DNA of 64,000 nucleotides from Fallopia convolvulus (GCA_964016875.1 OZ024726.1:31981503-32045502), one strand, 5' to 3'. Positions 22,695-34,046 are shown, counted from the stretch's first letter. Translations and numbers: made by a program. Notes: generated by a model not told the origin, from the sequence alone.

Positions 22695-23042
22695 ATGAGT
22701 TTTAATTCCCTTTTTGTTGGCAATTCTAGTCCCCTGACTTTTGAGGATTCGGGATCATATGCATGCTCTGATTCTCCGAATTGTGAATGGGGCCCTGAAT
22801 GTAATGGAACACACTCCTATAGTCCCCGACATTCTGATGTGTCTATTGAAGGCCCTCTGCATCCCATTGATGACGAGTGTGTTGAGCAGTGTCCTCCCGA
22901 GTCCCCCGGAACTGTTGTGATGCCATCTAATGGTGACCTTGAAGATGTTGATGCGCAACTACCCTCTAAAAATGAGTTTGATGATGTTGATGAGGTTGAT
23001 GAGGTTGATGAAGTTGATGAGTTTGATGATTTTGATGCCTAG
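22695..23042 (+). CDS. Small acidic protein of unknown function inside the MLE
   Basis: A 115-residue open frame with a well-placed ATG (CCGAGATGAG) after a C/T-rich leader and a strong TATAG acceptor. The protein has no known motif that I recognise. It has a Ser/Cys/Pro-rich N-terminal half (MSFNSLFVGNSSP, CEWGPEC) and ends in an acidic repeat of Val-Asp-Glu units (EVDEVDEV, FDDFDA), coded by GTTGATGAG repeats at about 22987-23030. It is convergent with the mariner transposase. It could be a captured host fragment or a real accessory gene. There is no frame break, unlike the transposase next to it. Confidence 0.45.
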   Translation: MSFNSLFVGNSSPLTFEDSGSYACSDSPNCEWGPECNGTHSYSPRHSDVSIEGPLHPIDDECVEQCPPESPGTVVMPSNGDLEDVDAQLPSKNEFDDVDEVDEVDEVDEFDDFDA

Positions 23043-23114
23043 ATAAGTCCACTTATCCTCCCCCTTCTTTTTGTTTTTGGCTTGCCTTAAATGTTTGCTG
23101 TTGTGATGCTGTTA

Positions 23115-23296
23115 TGTGCATATTTTGTTGCTTTGTTTCTGTTGGTGATGGTTGGTTCTTGACCCTGATGTAGTGTGTTTGTGCATATGTTGTTGCTTTG
23201 CTTTGTTTTTGTTGGTGATGGTTGGTTCTTGACCTTGATGCAGTGTGTTTGTGCATACGTTGTTGCTTTGCTTTGTTTCTGTTGGTGATGGTTTGT
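23115..23296 (+). repeat. Tandem repeat, about 65-70 bp unit, 2.6 copies
   Basis: Units start TGTGCATA at 23115, 23180 and 23250 and contain TTGTTGCTTTG, GTTGGTGATGGTTGG and CTTGACC. It lies in the 3' region of the acidic-protein gene inside the mariner-like element. Confidence 0.9.
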
Positions 23297-23382
23297 GTTG
23301 AAACTGTGCTGGTTCTGTGCATTTTCTAGTATGAAACTTTGCTGGCTTGTGTGCATAAACTGGGCATTCATTTTTGGCATTG

Positions 23383-23780
23383 AATCAATGATGAAATGTT
23401 TTTAATCTTGAGATGCAATTTTTTATTTTCAGTTGACTTTTGCATGCAATAGGAAACCAGACTTTACTGAATGAGGCCATTGTGTGTTTGGGTAATGTGA
23501 ATGACAATTGTTTTCCTTGTTGAATGGGGACAACTGAGATTACATTTAAGTAATCAATGATGAAAATGGTTAAAAACTGAGATGCATTTGTCCTTGAGTG
23601 TTCACTTGCCTTTACATGCAATAGGCCACCAGCCATTGCCTGAATGAGGCCTTTGTATGTTTGAGTTATGTGAATTAAAATTGTTTCAATGATGAAATGG
23701 GGACATCTGAGATTACTTTTGTCAAAAAATCAATGATGAAATCTCTTTAAAACTGAGATACAATTAAGAAATTGTTTTTT
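23383..23780 (+). repeat. Tandem repeat, about 170 bp unit, 2.3 copies
   Basis: Units starting AATCAATGATGAA at 23383, 23552 and 23728 share CTGAGATGCA, TGCAATAGG, GAATGAGGCC and GGGGACAWCTGAGATTAC blocks. It lies between the acidic-protein gene and the transposase 3' end. Confidence 0.88.
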
Positions 23781-24962
23781 CTATGATGGAAAAGGATAAA
23801 TCTGAGATTACTTGTTCATTACCATGTCAAAAGTGTTTTGCTTACACAAAAGTTTACTAATTACACAAAAGTTTATCTACTTCATTGTTACCCTAGATGA
23901 ATTGACTGCCTTCTATTGCATCTTTTTGAGTGTCTTCATCTCCCTGGCTAGCTTGAGTCCCCTGAGCATGTTCAGCTAGGTGTTCTGTTGCTTGCTCTGT
24001 TTGTGCATCTTGTGCAACCCCATTGATGATGTCCCATGCTTGTATAACTGCCCAACTTGGTGCCTTGACTTGAATTGGTAGATTTCCTTGAGCTCTAAGT
24101 CTATTCTTGTTGACATGAGGGAGATCATAGTCATTGTTTCCTTTGGCCTTGATAATCTCATTCATGATATACTGTAATGACATCCATACATTTGCTAAAG
24201 TTGTTGGTTCTAGCTCATAGAATGCTTGGTGTACTGCCTCTAGCATATGATCAATATCCTTGGGCATTTTCTTGTGCATGAGTGACTGAATGCTCCTAAA
24301 AAATTCTAGATCTAATATGTTTAAATCTGGACTGTTGGGGGGTTGTTGGAGTAAAATGAATGTGAATCCTTCTTGCCTATACACTTGCTGCCATTCTGCA
24401 TCTTGTTGTGTAATGTGTGCCTTTGCATTATCCTGTTATATGAAAGATGACCTTGTTTCCTGCATCTTGTGACCATTTTTCCTTGATGGCTGGAATAATT
24501 TGATCAATCAGCATGCGCCTTGTGACTCTTTTGTTAACTGATTCCACTAGCTTTGTTACAATTGTCCCATTCTCTCTGTTTTTTGATTTCCTCTTTGCTG
24601 GTTCTTGGTATGTAAATGGAAAAATACCTATTTTCCCATCGAATGTGCATTGTCCCTCTACATTGAACCTTGGCCTAGCTACTGCAGTTGTAAACATGAC
24701 TTTGGGAATGAACTTGCTTGAGCTGGCAACTCTGTATTTCCCCTCTCATGCTGTGCTAAATAGACTCTTTGTGATTTCTTGCTTAAATAAAACCATTTTT
24801 CATCTATATGCACAAAATCAAACATTGAATAGTACTCTCTCTTAGTCTCTAGTGTGCTTCCTTGCAATAGGCTCAAAACCCACTCTAACCTTGTTTTCAT
24901 GTTTGAAAGCTTGAGTCCTGGATGGAGTGGATTTGTATGTGGCTTTATTTGTTTTCTTTTCA

Positions 24963-27119
24963 CACTAGTACAAAAATGTAAGTTAATATCGGTAAAAAAA
25001 TATACCGATTGTAATTCTGGTATGCGTGTCACATTTTTATACCGGTTATAAAATAAATGCGATATGAAAATAAAATAAAATTTTCGCATACCGGTTTTTG
25101 GAAATACCGATATAAAAAACTGAATCAATACCACCACGGATACCGGTTTAATAGAAAACCGGTATATACAGTATAATTAAAAAAAGAAAAAGAAATCAGA
25201 ATTACTTTTACATCTCCGCTCCCGCGAACCCTAACCCTTTTCTCCCCTTCCCCTTCCCCTCCCCCTTCTTCTCTCCATCATCCCTATGCACGCCTTGCCT
25301 CCTCCCCCCTCCTTCCATGTCTATTCTTGCTCAATTTCTTCCACCGCTCTTCTTCTGCTCTCAACCCTTTTTCCGTCAATGAAAGCACCTTCGTCGATCC
25401 GTTACATTCTCCTCCCCTCCCGTCTTCCGGCTAGGGCAACCCATCTAGGTAATTGCTGGAATTCGCCCACCGCAAGGAGGAGCGAAGCGTCGTGATCGTA
25501 TCGGACGAGAGAGATTGGCGGCGCCGACGCAGGGACAAGGAGTAAGACGCCATCAAGGAGGACGGCTTCGCCGTTTGCGTTGCTCCATCGTCGACTCAGG
25601 TATTCGATTTTGTTGCCAAGTTCTTCAATTCCCCTCGCTTTGGCTTTCCTCACTTTGATGACAGTGGGATAATTTTATTTGTTCAATTGAAGCTTTTCAA
25701 TCGGTTATGGTTGTTAGGTTATGTGCTTCAGTTTGATTTCTCATGTTCATGTTACTCACTTATGCAGTCAATTGTTTTTTCATAGCTAAGATTAGTAAGC
25801 TCTACTAAACTAGGAAGCTACGTACAATGAGTTCGAACCTATTGTCAAAATTTTCTTCATTTTCTGTAATACAAACATTTTGAGTTTCTTCATGGATTGA
25901 GATTTTGAATGTGCTGAATTTTACTCCTTATATTGAGTGTGAATGTAGTCGATTTGGTTGTTTGGATTATGTTGATCTGGCAGTAACTTCACTAATTTGA
26001 GAATTCTACTATATAGTGGTTATTAGGCACAAATTCAAAATTTTCTGATTTTTTATTGGTGTTAAGATTTTCTAGCAACATTCTGCCACCATTCTTGGGC
26101 AATTTGCTACTTTATTGTACTAATCTTGTTTAGTGGTAGATAATGAAATAAAAATGACTTTGAAAATGAAATATGACAAGAAAATCCTGGTTTTTTGATG
26201 GTTTTGAAAGTTGCTATTTTATTGTACTAATCTTGCTTGGATGGTTTTCAAATGACTCTGAAAACGAAATGAAATTGCTATTTGTTTGTTGGAAATACAC
26301 TTTCTATACCGCTAGAGTAGAATGTAGTTTGTATTGCTTTGTGGTTAGGTTATTGCTGAACTAATCTTGGTCAAATTTGAAAGATATTAAGTTAGCTCCC
26401 TCTCTTTGAAAATGCATCTCGTTCTATCATTTGAGGATTATCATACGAGAACGTATTTCATTTTTTTCAATCTCAGATTAGAGTTGATGGCACACTCGCT
26501 TGATAACTTTTCACTTAGCAGCAGAACTGGTTTGCGAGTTATCTTTGTGATACCTGGAATGGAGAAGAGGTTGCAAATTATCAAGGTAACTTCTTGATTA
26601 TTAAGTTGTTGTGGCAATCTATAAGTTCATGTATATTGGTCTACTTGAATCACCATGTGCAAGTGCCTTAATGAATGGGCAAAATGAATAACTCATCAGA
26701 ATTTCTACCATTATTACACTTGTACCTTAATCATTACGTAGATGCAATTGTCTTCTCGTATTACCACTTAAGGTTAGACAAGAAGAACACTATACGTTTT
26801 AATCAAATTTGTCATTTACTGATACTGTTCTTATTCAAACCATAGTGTTTGAGAATCGAAAAAGAAGGATGAAATGGGCTGCATCAATGAGTTCATAGTT
26901 TATTGATGCTGAACTTGAATACTTCATGCCCCATGGTGCTATCATATTGATATTATAATAGATCCATATATTATATATGAGCTCTAAATTGGTACCAATA
27001 TATTCTAGATAGGTTTCCTCATGCTTTGAAGGGTCAAATTTGCATCCAATTTTCAACAATCTTGAGTAGCAACACAATTTTGGGATAAAATGTTGAATAA
27101 TCTTGCAATAATCTTGCAA
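24963..27119 (+). mobile_element. CACTA-like insertion in the mariner transposase
   Basis: The left end reads CACTAGTACAAAAATG, followed within 210 bp by six or more ATACCGRT/ACCGGTAT motifs in both orientations, like CACTA subterminal repeats. Joining the mariner sequence across 24960 and 27140 through one TCA gives uninterrupted transposase coding, so TCA is the 3-bp target duplication. No matching right end is visible; the right junction is a 34-bp palindrome (separate entry). It carries captured gene-like DNA and no CACTA transposase. Confidence 0.65.
25200..26585 (+). other. Captured gene fragment inside the CACTA-like insertion
   Basis: A pyrimidine-rich leader and GC-rich first exon end at TCGACTCAG with a GT donor (25599/25600). 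A second exon-like block, 26477-26585, lies between TTCAATCTCAG and a GTAAC donor. It can encode SLSSRTGLRVIFVIPGMEKR and a few further residues in one frame. The GC-rich start and intron borders look like a plant host gene carried by a Pack-type transposon. The source gene is not recognised. Confidence 0.4.
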
Positions 27120-27153
27120 TTGCCATCGATTGGTGATCACCAATCGATGGCAA
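27120..27153. repeat. Perfect 34-bp palindrome at the insertion junction
   Basis: TTGCCATCGATTGGTGA is followed directly by its exact reverse complement. The right arm is mariner transposase coding sequence and the left arm is an inverted copy of it lying inside the inserted DNA. Confidence 0.97.
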
Positions 27154-28423
27154 GCACTCTTTGAAATATCCAATTGGGCTGCCAAATCCCTAATGCATGA
27201 CCTGTCCCCCATGCCTATTTGTGTGATGACATTAGCTTGAATCTGAAGTTTTTTCTGCCACATTTGTGGTAATTTGTACTCACATTTGGCACTTGAATTG
27301 CTTGTTGTTGTTGCTTGCATGTGTTCCATAGCCTGGAAATTGTCCTTGTTGAGACACTATACTGATTTGCAATCTGTTGTACTGCATTCCTTGGAAGAAC
27401 TCCTCCTTTTGCCATGTGTAAAAGATGCATCAATATTTGCATTTTCTTGTCACTGTTGAGCCGTGTAGTGTATGGATGATGATGTTGCTGTGTCTCTGTT
27501 GTGCTTTGCCCTAAGGATGGTTGATGCTCATGTGTTTCTTCATTGAGCTGATGAAGAAGAGAATCTTCTTCCATGTCCCCAGCTGACTCGTTAAGATCAA
27601 ATGTGTTTTGTCCTTGTTCATTTATGGCATCACCATCTTGTGTGGGGAACTCATTTAAATCGAAGGCTGAAGCCATTACTACAGGAAATGATACACTTTA
27701 ATGAAGTTGAAGAAGTAAATGTAAAGTGGAAGAAGTAAATGTAAAGTTGTTTTTTCTGAATATTCTCTGGTTCTGGTTTTGTGTTTCGGCAGAGGAAGAA
27801 GTAAATGTAAAGTGTTCTTTGGCTCTTTCTTAAAGAAGAAAGTGAAAAGGTGGGGTTGGGGATGGGGGGGGGGGGGGTCCGTGTGCTTTGGAATACTGGA
27901 TTGCTATTGGTTGAAATCTATGTGGGAGGATTGTTCCTACTTTTCTTAAATAAAAAATTCAGATTACTTTTATTTCAAGTACATGATCTGGCTCCAATTT
28001 ACTTTACCCATCCGACACATTCCACTTGCTTTTTGCTTGCCTTAAATATTGTGCTCAATGTACTATCGGAAGAACAAAACGGGCCAGAGGGAGTATTAAT
28101 TAGTATTATGTATACGGACTTTATGCAATATTAATTAATTAGTATTTAGTTTATGCACTCTATGAAATCTTAAATCACATATTAATTTGTATTTAGTATG
28201 CGAACTCTATACAATATTAAATAATATGGTGTCATACATGAAATTAAAATTTAACATTTTTTTACATGAAACTATGGATTATAAATTTATAATAGACAAG
28301 GACCGGGTCTCCAGGTGGCAAGAAAAATCCTAATCCGCCTAGGCCCCGCCTAGCCGTTTAGACGCTAGGCCCCTGCTCACCGCCTAGCTTCCGCCTAGCG
28401 TTGTTTAGAACACTGGTCTGGAG

Positions 28424-30052
28424 ACTCGTTTCCAACCGTGCCACATACCTCTCAGCTTCATCAGCTCGATGCTTATGCTACTTCCTGTAGACGCTTAAAG
28501 CATGGTTGCTGGCTAAACCGGTGCATTAGTTCTTCCTCCTCCTCATCAGAATTGCTCTGTTAAAAAAACCATTGCATTTAAACCTTAAACAATTGATAAT
28601 GTTGTACTACTTGAGTCTTGAGGAACAATTATGTTTAAAAATGTTACCTCTTCATTATAAAATTGTCCATTCGAGAGCGACAAAAGATCGTCTTCTTCAC
28701 TCCATGAATCCTGGGACACATAGTTGTGCACTATTTCTATGCAGACGAGTAATTATGAATGAAATAAGACACCTGGTTATCATCTATACCTTAGAAGCCA
28801 AAATTCAGCATATGTATGAACTTAATTCTATTAAACTACTCAAAATAAACTAAATATTCACAACAAAACTCAACATTACAACTAATGGTTCATCTACAAT
28901 TTTACATCTAGGGTTTGAATATGAAAACAAGCTAATTTGAAGCTCATATGGTATTCCACAAGTCTATTGTATTATAAGGCTTACCATAAAGAACTATACT
29001 TGAGCTGGTATATCCATAAATCATGCAACCTATTACTTCCTTTCTAACATGGTTAATATGCTTTTCTTCATATGTATGACAACAACATCATATATATCAA
29101 AATTATGCACAAATGTCATATAAAATTAGCTATATTATTGAGTTTCACTCAAATTTAACAACTGGTTCTATAGACAGGCACTTCATTCTTGTTAATTCCT
29201 TTTCTTCTGGCTTCATTTTTTTGAAAGAAAGCTCATATCTGATTCAGTTCTCAATTTCTGCACAGTTTGTATACACTCAACTCTTACCATGTTAACAACA
29301 AATGTACAATTCAACAATCTACAAACATAGTAGCTCAACAAACACACAAGCATCATCAATACAAAAGGATACACACATAGATGACCTAAAATTGCGAACA
29401 ACAACTCATTATGCGAATAACAACTCAATAGAGATTCATTTTGCGAATATCAGATCAAGATCCATACCTATTTTCGGTACAACAACACCACTGAATCCGG
29501 CCACCACCTGTACTTCCAGTTGAAGCCGGCCTCCTCCCTTGCTCATGTTATGGTACAAACGTCGAGCTGTGAGCTATGCCAACAATAACTTACACTTTCG
29601 AGCTAACCTCGATGCTAGATCGAGCTCTCCAATACCACCACGAAGGTGGATCGACTATCAATCGAGGCAAAATTATGGGATAAAACTCACCTTTTACCTA
29701 GTATCCTTCGGGGTCGCCACTCGCCTCTACATCGTCGGCTGCTTAGGGTTTTTTCTTTTCAAATTGGGGGATTGGCTTGCAAGGGTATCGAGGGGTAATA
29801 TGTGGGATAATTGGAGTAGCTAGGGGAGTTTACAATAGCGGAATTTGGAAAAAGTTGGAGGGGGAGGAGGGGGTGAAAATGAGAGTCTCCACGTTAGCGT
29901 GCCAACGTTCATCTTGACTCGCCCGTTGTTACCGAACATGGTATTTTCCTCTGCCCGTTGCTTGATGCTCCCTCTTCCGCTCTATCCCACTGGTGCCGAA
30001 CGGGGCCATAATCATTTCCACTTTGATAAATTAGCAAAAAGCCTTAATCCTA
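28424..30052. other. Right part of the Harbinger-like unit and its flank
   Basis: Apart from the exon-like pieces of the split minus-strand gene, only intron-like AT-rich sequence is seen. The stretch 29550-29990, read on the minus strand, has a C/T-rich leader character and may be that gene's 5' region. Confidence 0.35.
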
Positions 30053-32889
30053 ATATTGACTTTCGGGAATCCATGGTGCAGTATACATCACAACATTAGA
30101 TTGAAGTTGGTCTTCGTTGGTTGTTGCTTTCCTTTTCTTCCTAGCTCTTTGTCTCGTTTGAATTTGGATGCCTTGTTGTTCCTTGAGTTCTCTAGCCGTC
30201 AATCCACCTTTACATGTCTTTGAGTTATGCATAATGCCTTGAATTACAATAAAAGAGAAACATTAGAAGCGCATACGATGTAAATATGTGATAAGAAATA
30301 GGACACAATACCTTGCATTTTCCACACCGTACAATGCGAGACCTCTTTCCCTTCTCTTTTTGACCCACTTGTCGTTTCCTATTTCTTGGAGGTCTTCCTA
30401 CCCCTCTTTTCATATTGGTAGAATCATTTTTTGAAGGTTAAGCGTGGGCCATTGTTCTTCGTCAAGGACAAGCCTCAAGTTAAAATAATACGTTCTCCTA
30501 TACATATCTAATGTATGTCAATGATAAACATATATTTCTGGATTTCCCCTTGTGTCAAGAATAGCACTCACTGCATTTTGACATGGTATTCCACTGATTT
30601 GTCATTGACCATATGCACATGTTCAATTGTCAATGTTCACATGCAAGTATGAATTACCCTCTTTAATTTCCTACTCAGTGGGTGATTCCCTGAAAAACTA
30701 TAATACAAAAGACAATATTTAAACAATTTTAGCATAAAATGGATGAATATTTTTACATGAAAAGTGAGATAGTAATGCAGAAACTAACCTCTAAGTTGTG
30801 AGCTTTTTCAATTGCCTTATCCAATATTTTTTTTTAGCATTGACAATAATGCCATTGATGGACATATATACTCCGAGCACTTTGCTGCCTAGTGCAATTT
30901 CTTACCATAGATGTGCGTCTAATTCCTACAGTCACACACCCATAATTAATTAGCTTTCAAATATACATGGTATTTAATAGTAGAGTAATAAGTCAATGGG
31001 GTTTACCTTCAAGAAGTGACAACACTGGGAGCTCTCTATCTGCCCCTAACAAAGCATTGAAAGACCCCACAAAGTTGCTTGTTGTTTCAGGAGAATGTAA
31101 ACTTGGGTCAAATTTGTATCTTGCCCAACATGCCATGTCTCCCAAACTTTGTAGCCACCTCACACCACCCAACACACCTATTTTTTTGCAACTTCTCCAT
31201 TGCAATCTTGAACTTGAATTCTAAGTATGCTTTGCAACATTCCCAAAAATAGTCATACATTACTCTTCCGGGATAGGATTTTTTGAAATTCTCACTACGG
31301 TGTGTGCAATAATATCTTCTCGAAGTTGTTGGCCACCGTTTTGTAAGGGTTGGCTCGACACCCTACATATGATTCAAAACACATTCTAGTTAGTCAAGAA
31401 TATTAATAAAATAGCCTTAACTAATGTCATTAAGGAAATATGAGCATAGTTATAAGTGTTTACAAACTTTTTGTCTATCTGATATAATGGTCCAATTATC
31501 TCTATCTGCATCCTTCAAAAGGTCTCTCAAATGATAAAACAAAGAAGACCATGTGTCCTTACTCTCATTCTCATAAATACCATATGTTATAAGGAATATC
31601 TCATTGTTTCCATCTAATGCAAGAGCAGACAACAAAACTCGACCATATTTTCCTTTTAAATGACATCCATCTACTCCAATTAATCCTCTACATCCTTGAA
31701 TGAAACCCTCACTCATTGTCTTCAAAGAGGCGAATATACTTTTGAATTGAATTGGTTTATCGACATGATCTTCGACAACTCTCCAAACGCAATGAGCCTT
31801 GGACTCGAAATTTTTCGACTTTAGGACCTCATAATACGCATGCAGATTTCCATATGAAGTATCCTCATCTCCTCTAATCATATCAAGGTCAAGTTTCCTT
31901 GCCTTGTACAAGGATGTTGTTGGCTTTAGATTAATACCAAATTTTCGAGACAAGTACTTGTTGATATCCTTCCCTTTAATTTCTTCACTTATTCTGACTA
32001 GTTTGAGAATCTTTCTCGCAACCCATTCCGGAGTTGCCATGGAATTATGTAAGCTCAATTTCATGCAAGTGTGTGGGCCTTTCATTGATTTTATAGCCCA
32101 TGTAACTCCATCTGACAATCTAGCAGAATGAATTCTCTGTGCAAAATTTAAATCACCACAAACAGTTGTATAACGCTAGTTTTATGGTTTAATAACCACA
32201 ATAGAGAAACCATCTTCGACAGAATAATCTCTCACAACCTCCATCAAGTGATCTTTATTGATAAAAATCATCCATTCCCTAAGCTCGATTTTTCCAAAGA
32301 TATGTTCTTCATACAACTCTCCATTATCATAAAGTATATCAAAGTATGCATCCTTATCTAATCTCCAAGCATTGCAAGCGTCAAGATCAAAACCATCATC
32401 AAATCGTGGTAAAACAAAGTCATCTTATATATCACCAAAAGGAGCGTGATCATAATGCGCATCATCAAAAGGAGTGTGATTATCATGTGCATCGTCGAAA
32501 GGAGCATGGCCATCATGTGAATCATCAAATAGAGCATAAAAATCATTATACTAATCAAAATGAGCACTAGCAGAGGATTTACTACCAAAGGTACTAGAAG
32601 TGCTTCCAACTTTTGGAACACATAACCCTTTCCTTCTTGTAGAAGTGGATGGAATTTTCCTACTTGGAGGATGCGACTACAAATTGGTAGACATGGGTGC
32701 TATCACATTACTTGACCTTGGCGGTAATTCAATTTCATTGATGGGAGCTATAGGATTATTTGCTTCAATCAAACCTTGATCCAACTCTAGATTCAAAAAT
32801 GAAAACTCAGCAATAACTAAGTTAATCACTTTTTTTTTATCATGTAACAAAGTGAACATCTTCATAAGATCATTGTCATTCTCCAACAT
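30053..32889 (-). pseudogene. mudrA-like: MuDR-type MULE transposase (decayed)
   Basis: Reading leftward: an acidic N-terminal part; the MuDR N-terminal zinc-finger region (FAQRIHSARLSDG, GPHTC at about 32120-32070); and the DDE core with GLIGVDGCHLKGKYGRVLL (about 31680), ITYGIYENESKDTW and ISDRQKV (about 31470). Then SPETTSNFVGSFNALLGADR (about 31080), a SWIM-like CQNAVSAI (about 30580) and a zinc knuckle split by a likely intron (CGKCK at about 30315, HNSKTC at about 30220). Stops at about 32425 and 30515 and frame changes break it. The first two catalytic Asp residues are present. It is the natural transposase of the element bounded by 18312 and 34158. Confidence 0.85.
32431..32550 (-). 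repeat. Four 30-bp tandem units in the MULE transposase N-terminus
   Basis: Units at 32431, 32461, 32491 and 32521 each read ATCRYCRAAWRGAGYRT-like. On the coding strand they encode repeats of the type APFDDAHDNH. The 30-bp period keeps the frame; one unit ends in a stop. Confidence 0.9.
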
Positions 32890-34046
32890 GAAACTCTGAG
32901 ATTAATGTGCATACCATATACTCAGTTGTTTGGGAAGGAGCATTCCCGTTTTTTGAACTAGTAAATCAAGAAATATGTCGAGTATAGTACACTTATCTGA
33001 ATCATCCATTATTATTTCAACATATTGTTGATGGGTGTAGCGAAACCTCAACAATAGTGCATTTCGCATTCTATAATACATAATACACAAAACCGTTGTT
33101 CCAACTTTTAACTTGCAAATTACAAAGATTAACACAAATACGTTATGTACCAGTAAACAATAAAGATACCATACTTGCAAATTACCAAATACAAGAAATA
33201 TGTTAGTCATTTGCAAATCACGCACAATATGTATCATGTACTAGTCAATTTAATCAATCACACTCTATGTTTTCTTTTATAAAATAAATATCATATACAT
33301 TCTAGTTCACATGAATAAAAATTGTTTAATTGATAAACAAACACTTAGTCATAAACACGACAAAGCTATAATTTGGTGACCATTTCTAATTTGTACTATG
33401 TACTATTTGCTTCTTTCGAACACACATGGTTTTTTCCTATTGGTTGATAAATTAATTTATTTGTTGTGGCATGTGATTGTAGTATAGAGAATTGACTTGC
33501 TGTCAAAATGACTACAAAAATCCAATTTTCCATTCTAAAGGTGCAAATTTGAAATTATCTTTCCATCTAGGCAAACGACATAGTAATACTCATCCAATTG
33601 TTATTGTAAAACGTAAAAAACTTAAACTCATCCATTAATGCTATTGTAAGAAGATAAAAACAACACTCATACATTCGATTGATTATTTTTTCCTCCAGAT
33701 TTTTTTCCAGTTTTCGAATTTTAGTACTATCAAAAGCATATTTTTTCATCCTGTACTAGTCATTTGTGAACTGTTCAAGAGCAATATTTTGAACGATTGA
33801 TGAGTGTTGTTTTAGAACCCTAAAACTTTACCCGAAAACCTTGAAATATAATCACCTAAAATTTCATAAATCTTAGAAATTGTACCTTAACTGAAATCGT
33901 TGATGTCCCAAAGATGTCCACCAGTAAAGAGAGAAAAATATGGAGTTGGTGAAGAGTACGTAAAAGATGAGAAGTTTTTGTGTATATTTTATTTTCATAA
34001 TTCTTTTTTAACCTAAATTTAACCTTAATGCAATGAACTTAACAAT
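32890..34046. other. 5' region of the MULE transposase gene
   Basis: AT-rich, intron-like and leader-like sequence between the transposase N-terminus and the right terminal repeat. Short frames have no recognisable motif. Confidence 0.4.

Larger units (their letters stand above)
23893..27676 (-). pseudogene. Mariner-like transposase (split and frameshifted)
   Basis: The start at 27676 gives MASAFDLNEF and an acidic, Gln/His-rich N-terminus. A helix-turn-helix follows (KMQILMHLLHMAK, QIANQYSVSTRTISRLW at about 27440-27320). The frame changes near 27230, then DRSCIRDLAAQLDISKSACH leads to the insertion point. After the CACTA-like insertion the frame resumes with KRKQIKPH. VHIDEKWFYLSK (about 24790) holds the first catalytic Asp, QDNAKAH (about 24430) the second after another frame change, and PPNSPDLNILDLEFF (about 24330) the third. 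A Gln/Glu-rich tail ends at 23893. Family role: cut-and-paste transposition at TA. At least two frame changes and the insertion make it inactive. Confidence 0.88.
21158..28093 (-). mobile_element. Mariner-like element (plant MLE)
   Basis: It begins CTCCCTCCGTCCCC at 21158 (TA at 21156-21157) and ends with the reverse complement of CTCCCTCTGGCCCG at 28093 (TA at 28094-28095). About 20 of the first 25 terminal bases agree. A minus-strand transposase with IDEKW, QDNA and NSPDLN motifs lies inside, split by a CACTA-like insertion. Unusually, the left third holds a separate plus-strand gene-like region. Confidence 0.78.
20304..28415. mobile_element. hAT-like non-autonomous unit with GCCTAGGCG subterminal repeats
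   Basis: Perfect 12-bp inverted ends: CAGTGTTCTAAA at 20304 and TTTAGAACACTG ending at 28415. Both ends carry arrays of CCTAGGCGG/CCGCCTAGG motifs (20325-20480 and 28335-28400), a familiar pattern of a plant hAT-type family. The left flank is GTGCCTGG and the right flank GT-CTGG, consistent with an 8-bp duplication that has lost two bases. No hAT transposase was seen. The mariner-like element sits inside it. Confidence 0.68.
20078..29546 (-). pseudogene. Unrecognised split gene interrupted by the hAT-like unit
   Basis: Reading leftward, exon-like pieces occur on both sides of 20304-28415. A possible start at 29546 gives MSKGGGRLQLEVQ. A clean exon near 28710-28648, bounded by AG and GT, encodes DSWSEEDDLLSLSNGQFYNEE. 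Then comes SNSDEEEEELMHR, and RADEAERYVARLETSLQ running up to the insertion. On the other side, AQVHKTAKQVELIEEF continues the same coiled-coil-like heptads, and a further frame ends GALGLGL before TAA at 20080-20078. Continuity across the junction shows the insertion hit a coding exon. A frame change and a stop between the acidic stretch and the coiled coil indicate decay. I do not recognise the family. Confidence 0.45.
19786..30007. mobile_element. Harbinger-like unit (terminal repeats only)
   Basis: The left end GGCTCTGTTTGGTACAA and the right end, reverse complement GGCCCCGTTCGGCACCA, agree at 13 of 17 positions. Each is flanked by ATA (19783-19785 and 30008-30010). G-rich GTTYGG ends resemble PIF/Harbinger elements, but ATA is not the usual TWA target, so the class is tentative. 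No transposase is seen. It would be about 2.1 kb without the hAT-like insertion and contains parts of a minus-strand gene. Confidence 0.42.

Noticed and set aside
22979..23296. Regularly spaced repeats resembling a CRISPR array
   Set aside because: Units are contiguous tandem repeats without unique spacers, in plant nuclear DNA.
32346..32621. Plus-strand frames rich in His and Met at the MULE N-terminus
   Set aside because: They are shadows of the 30-bp tandem repeat in the minus-strand transposase.
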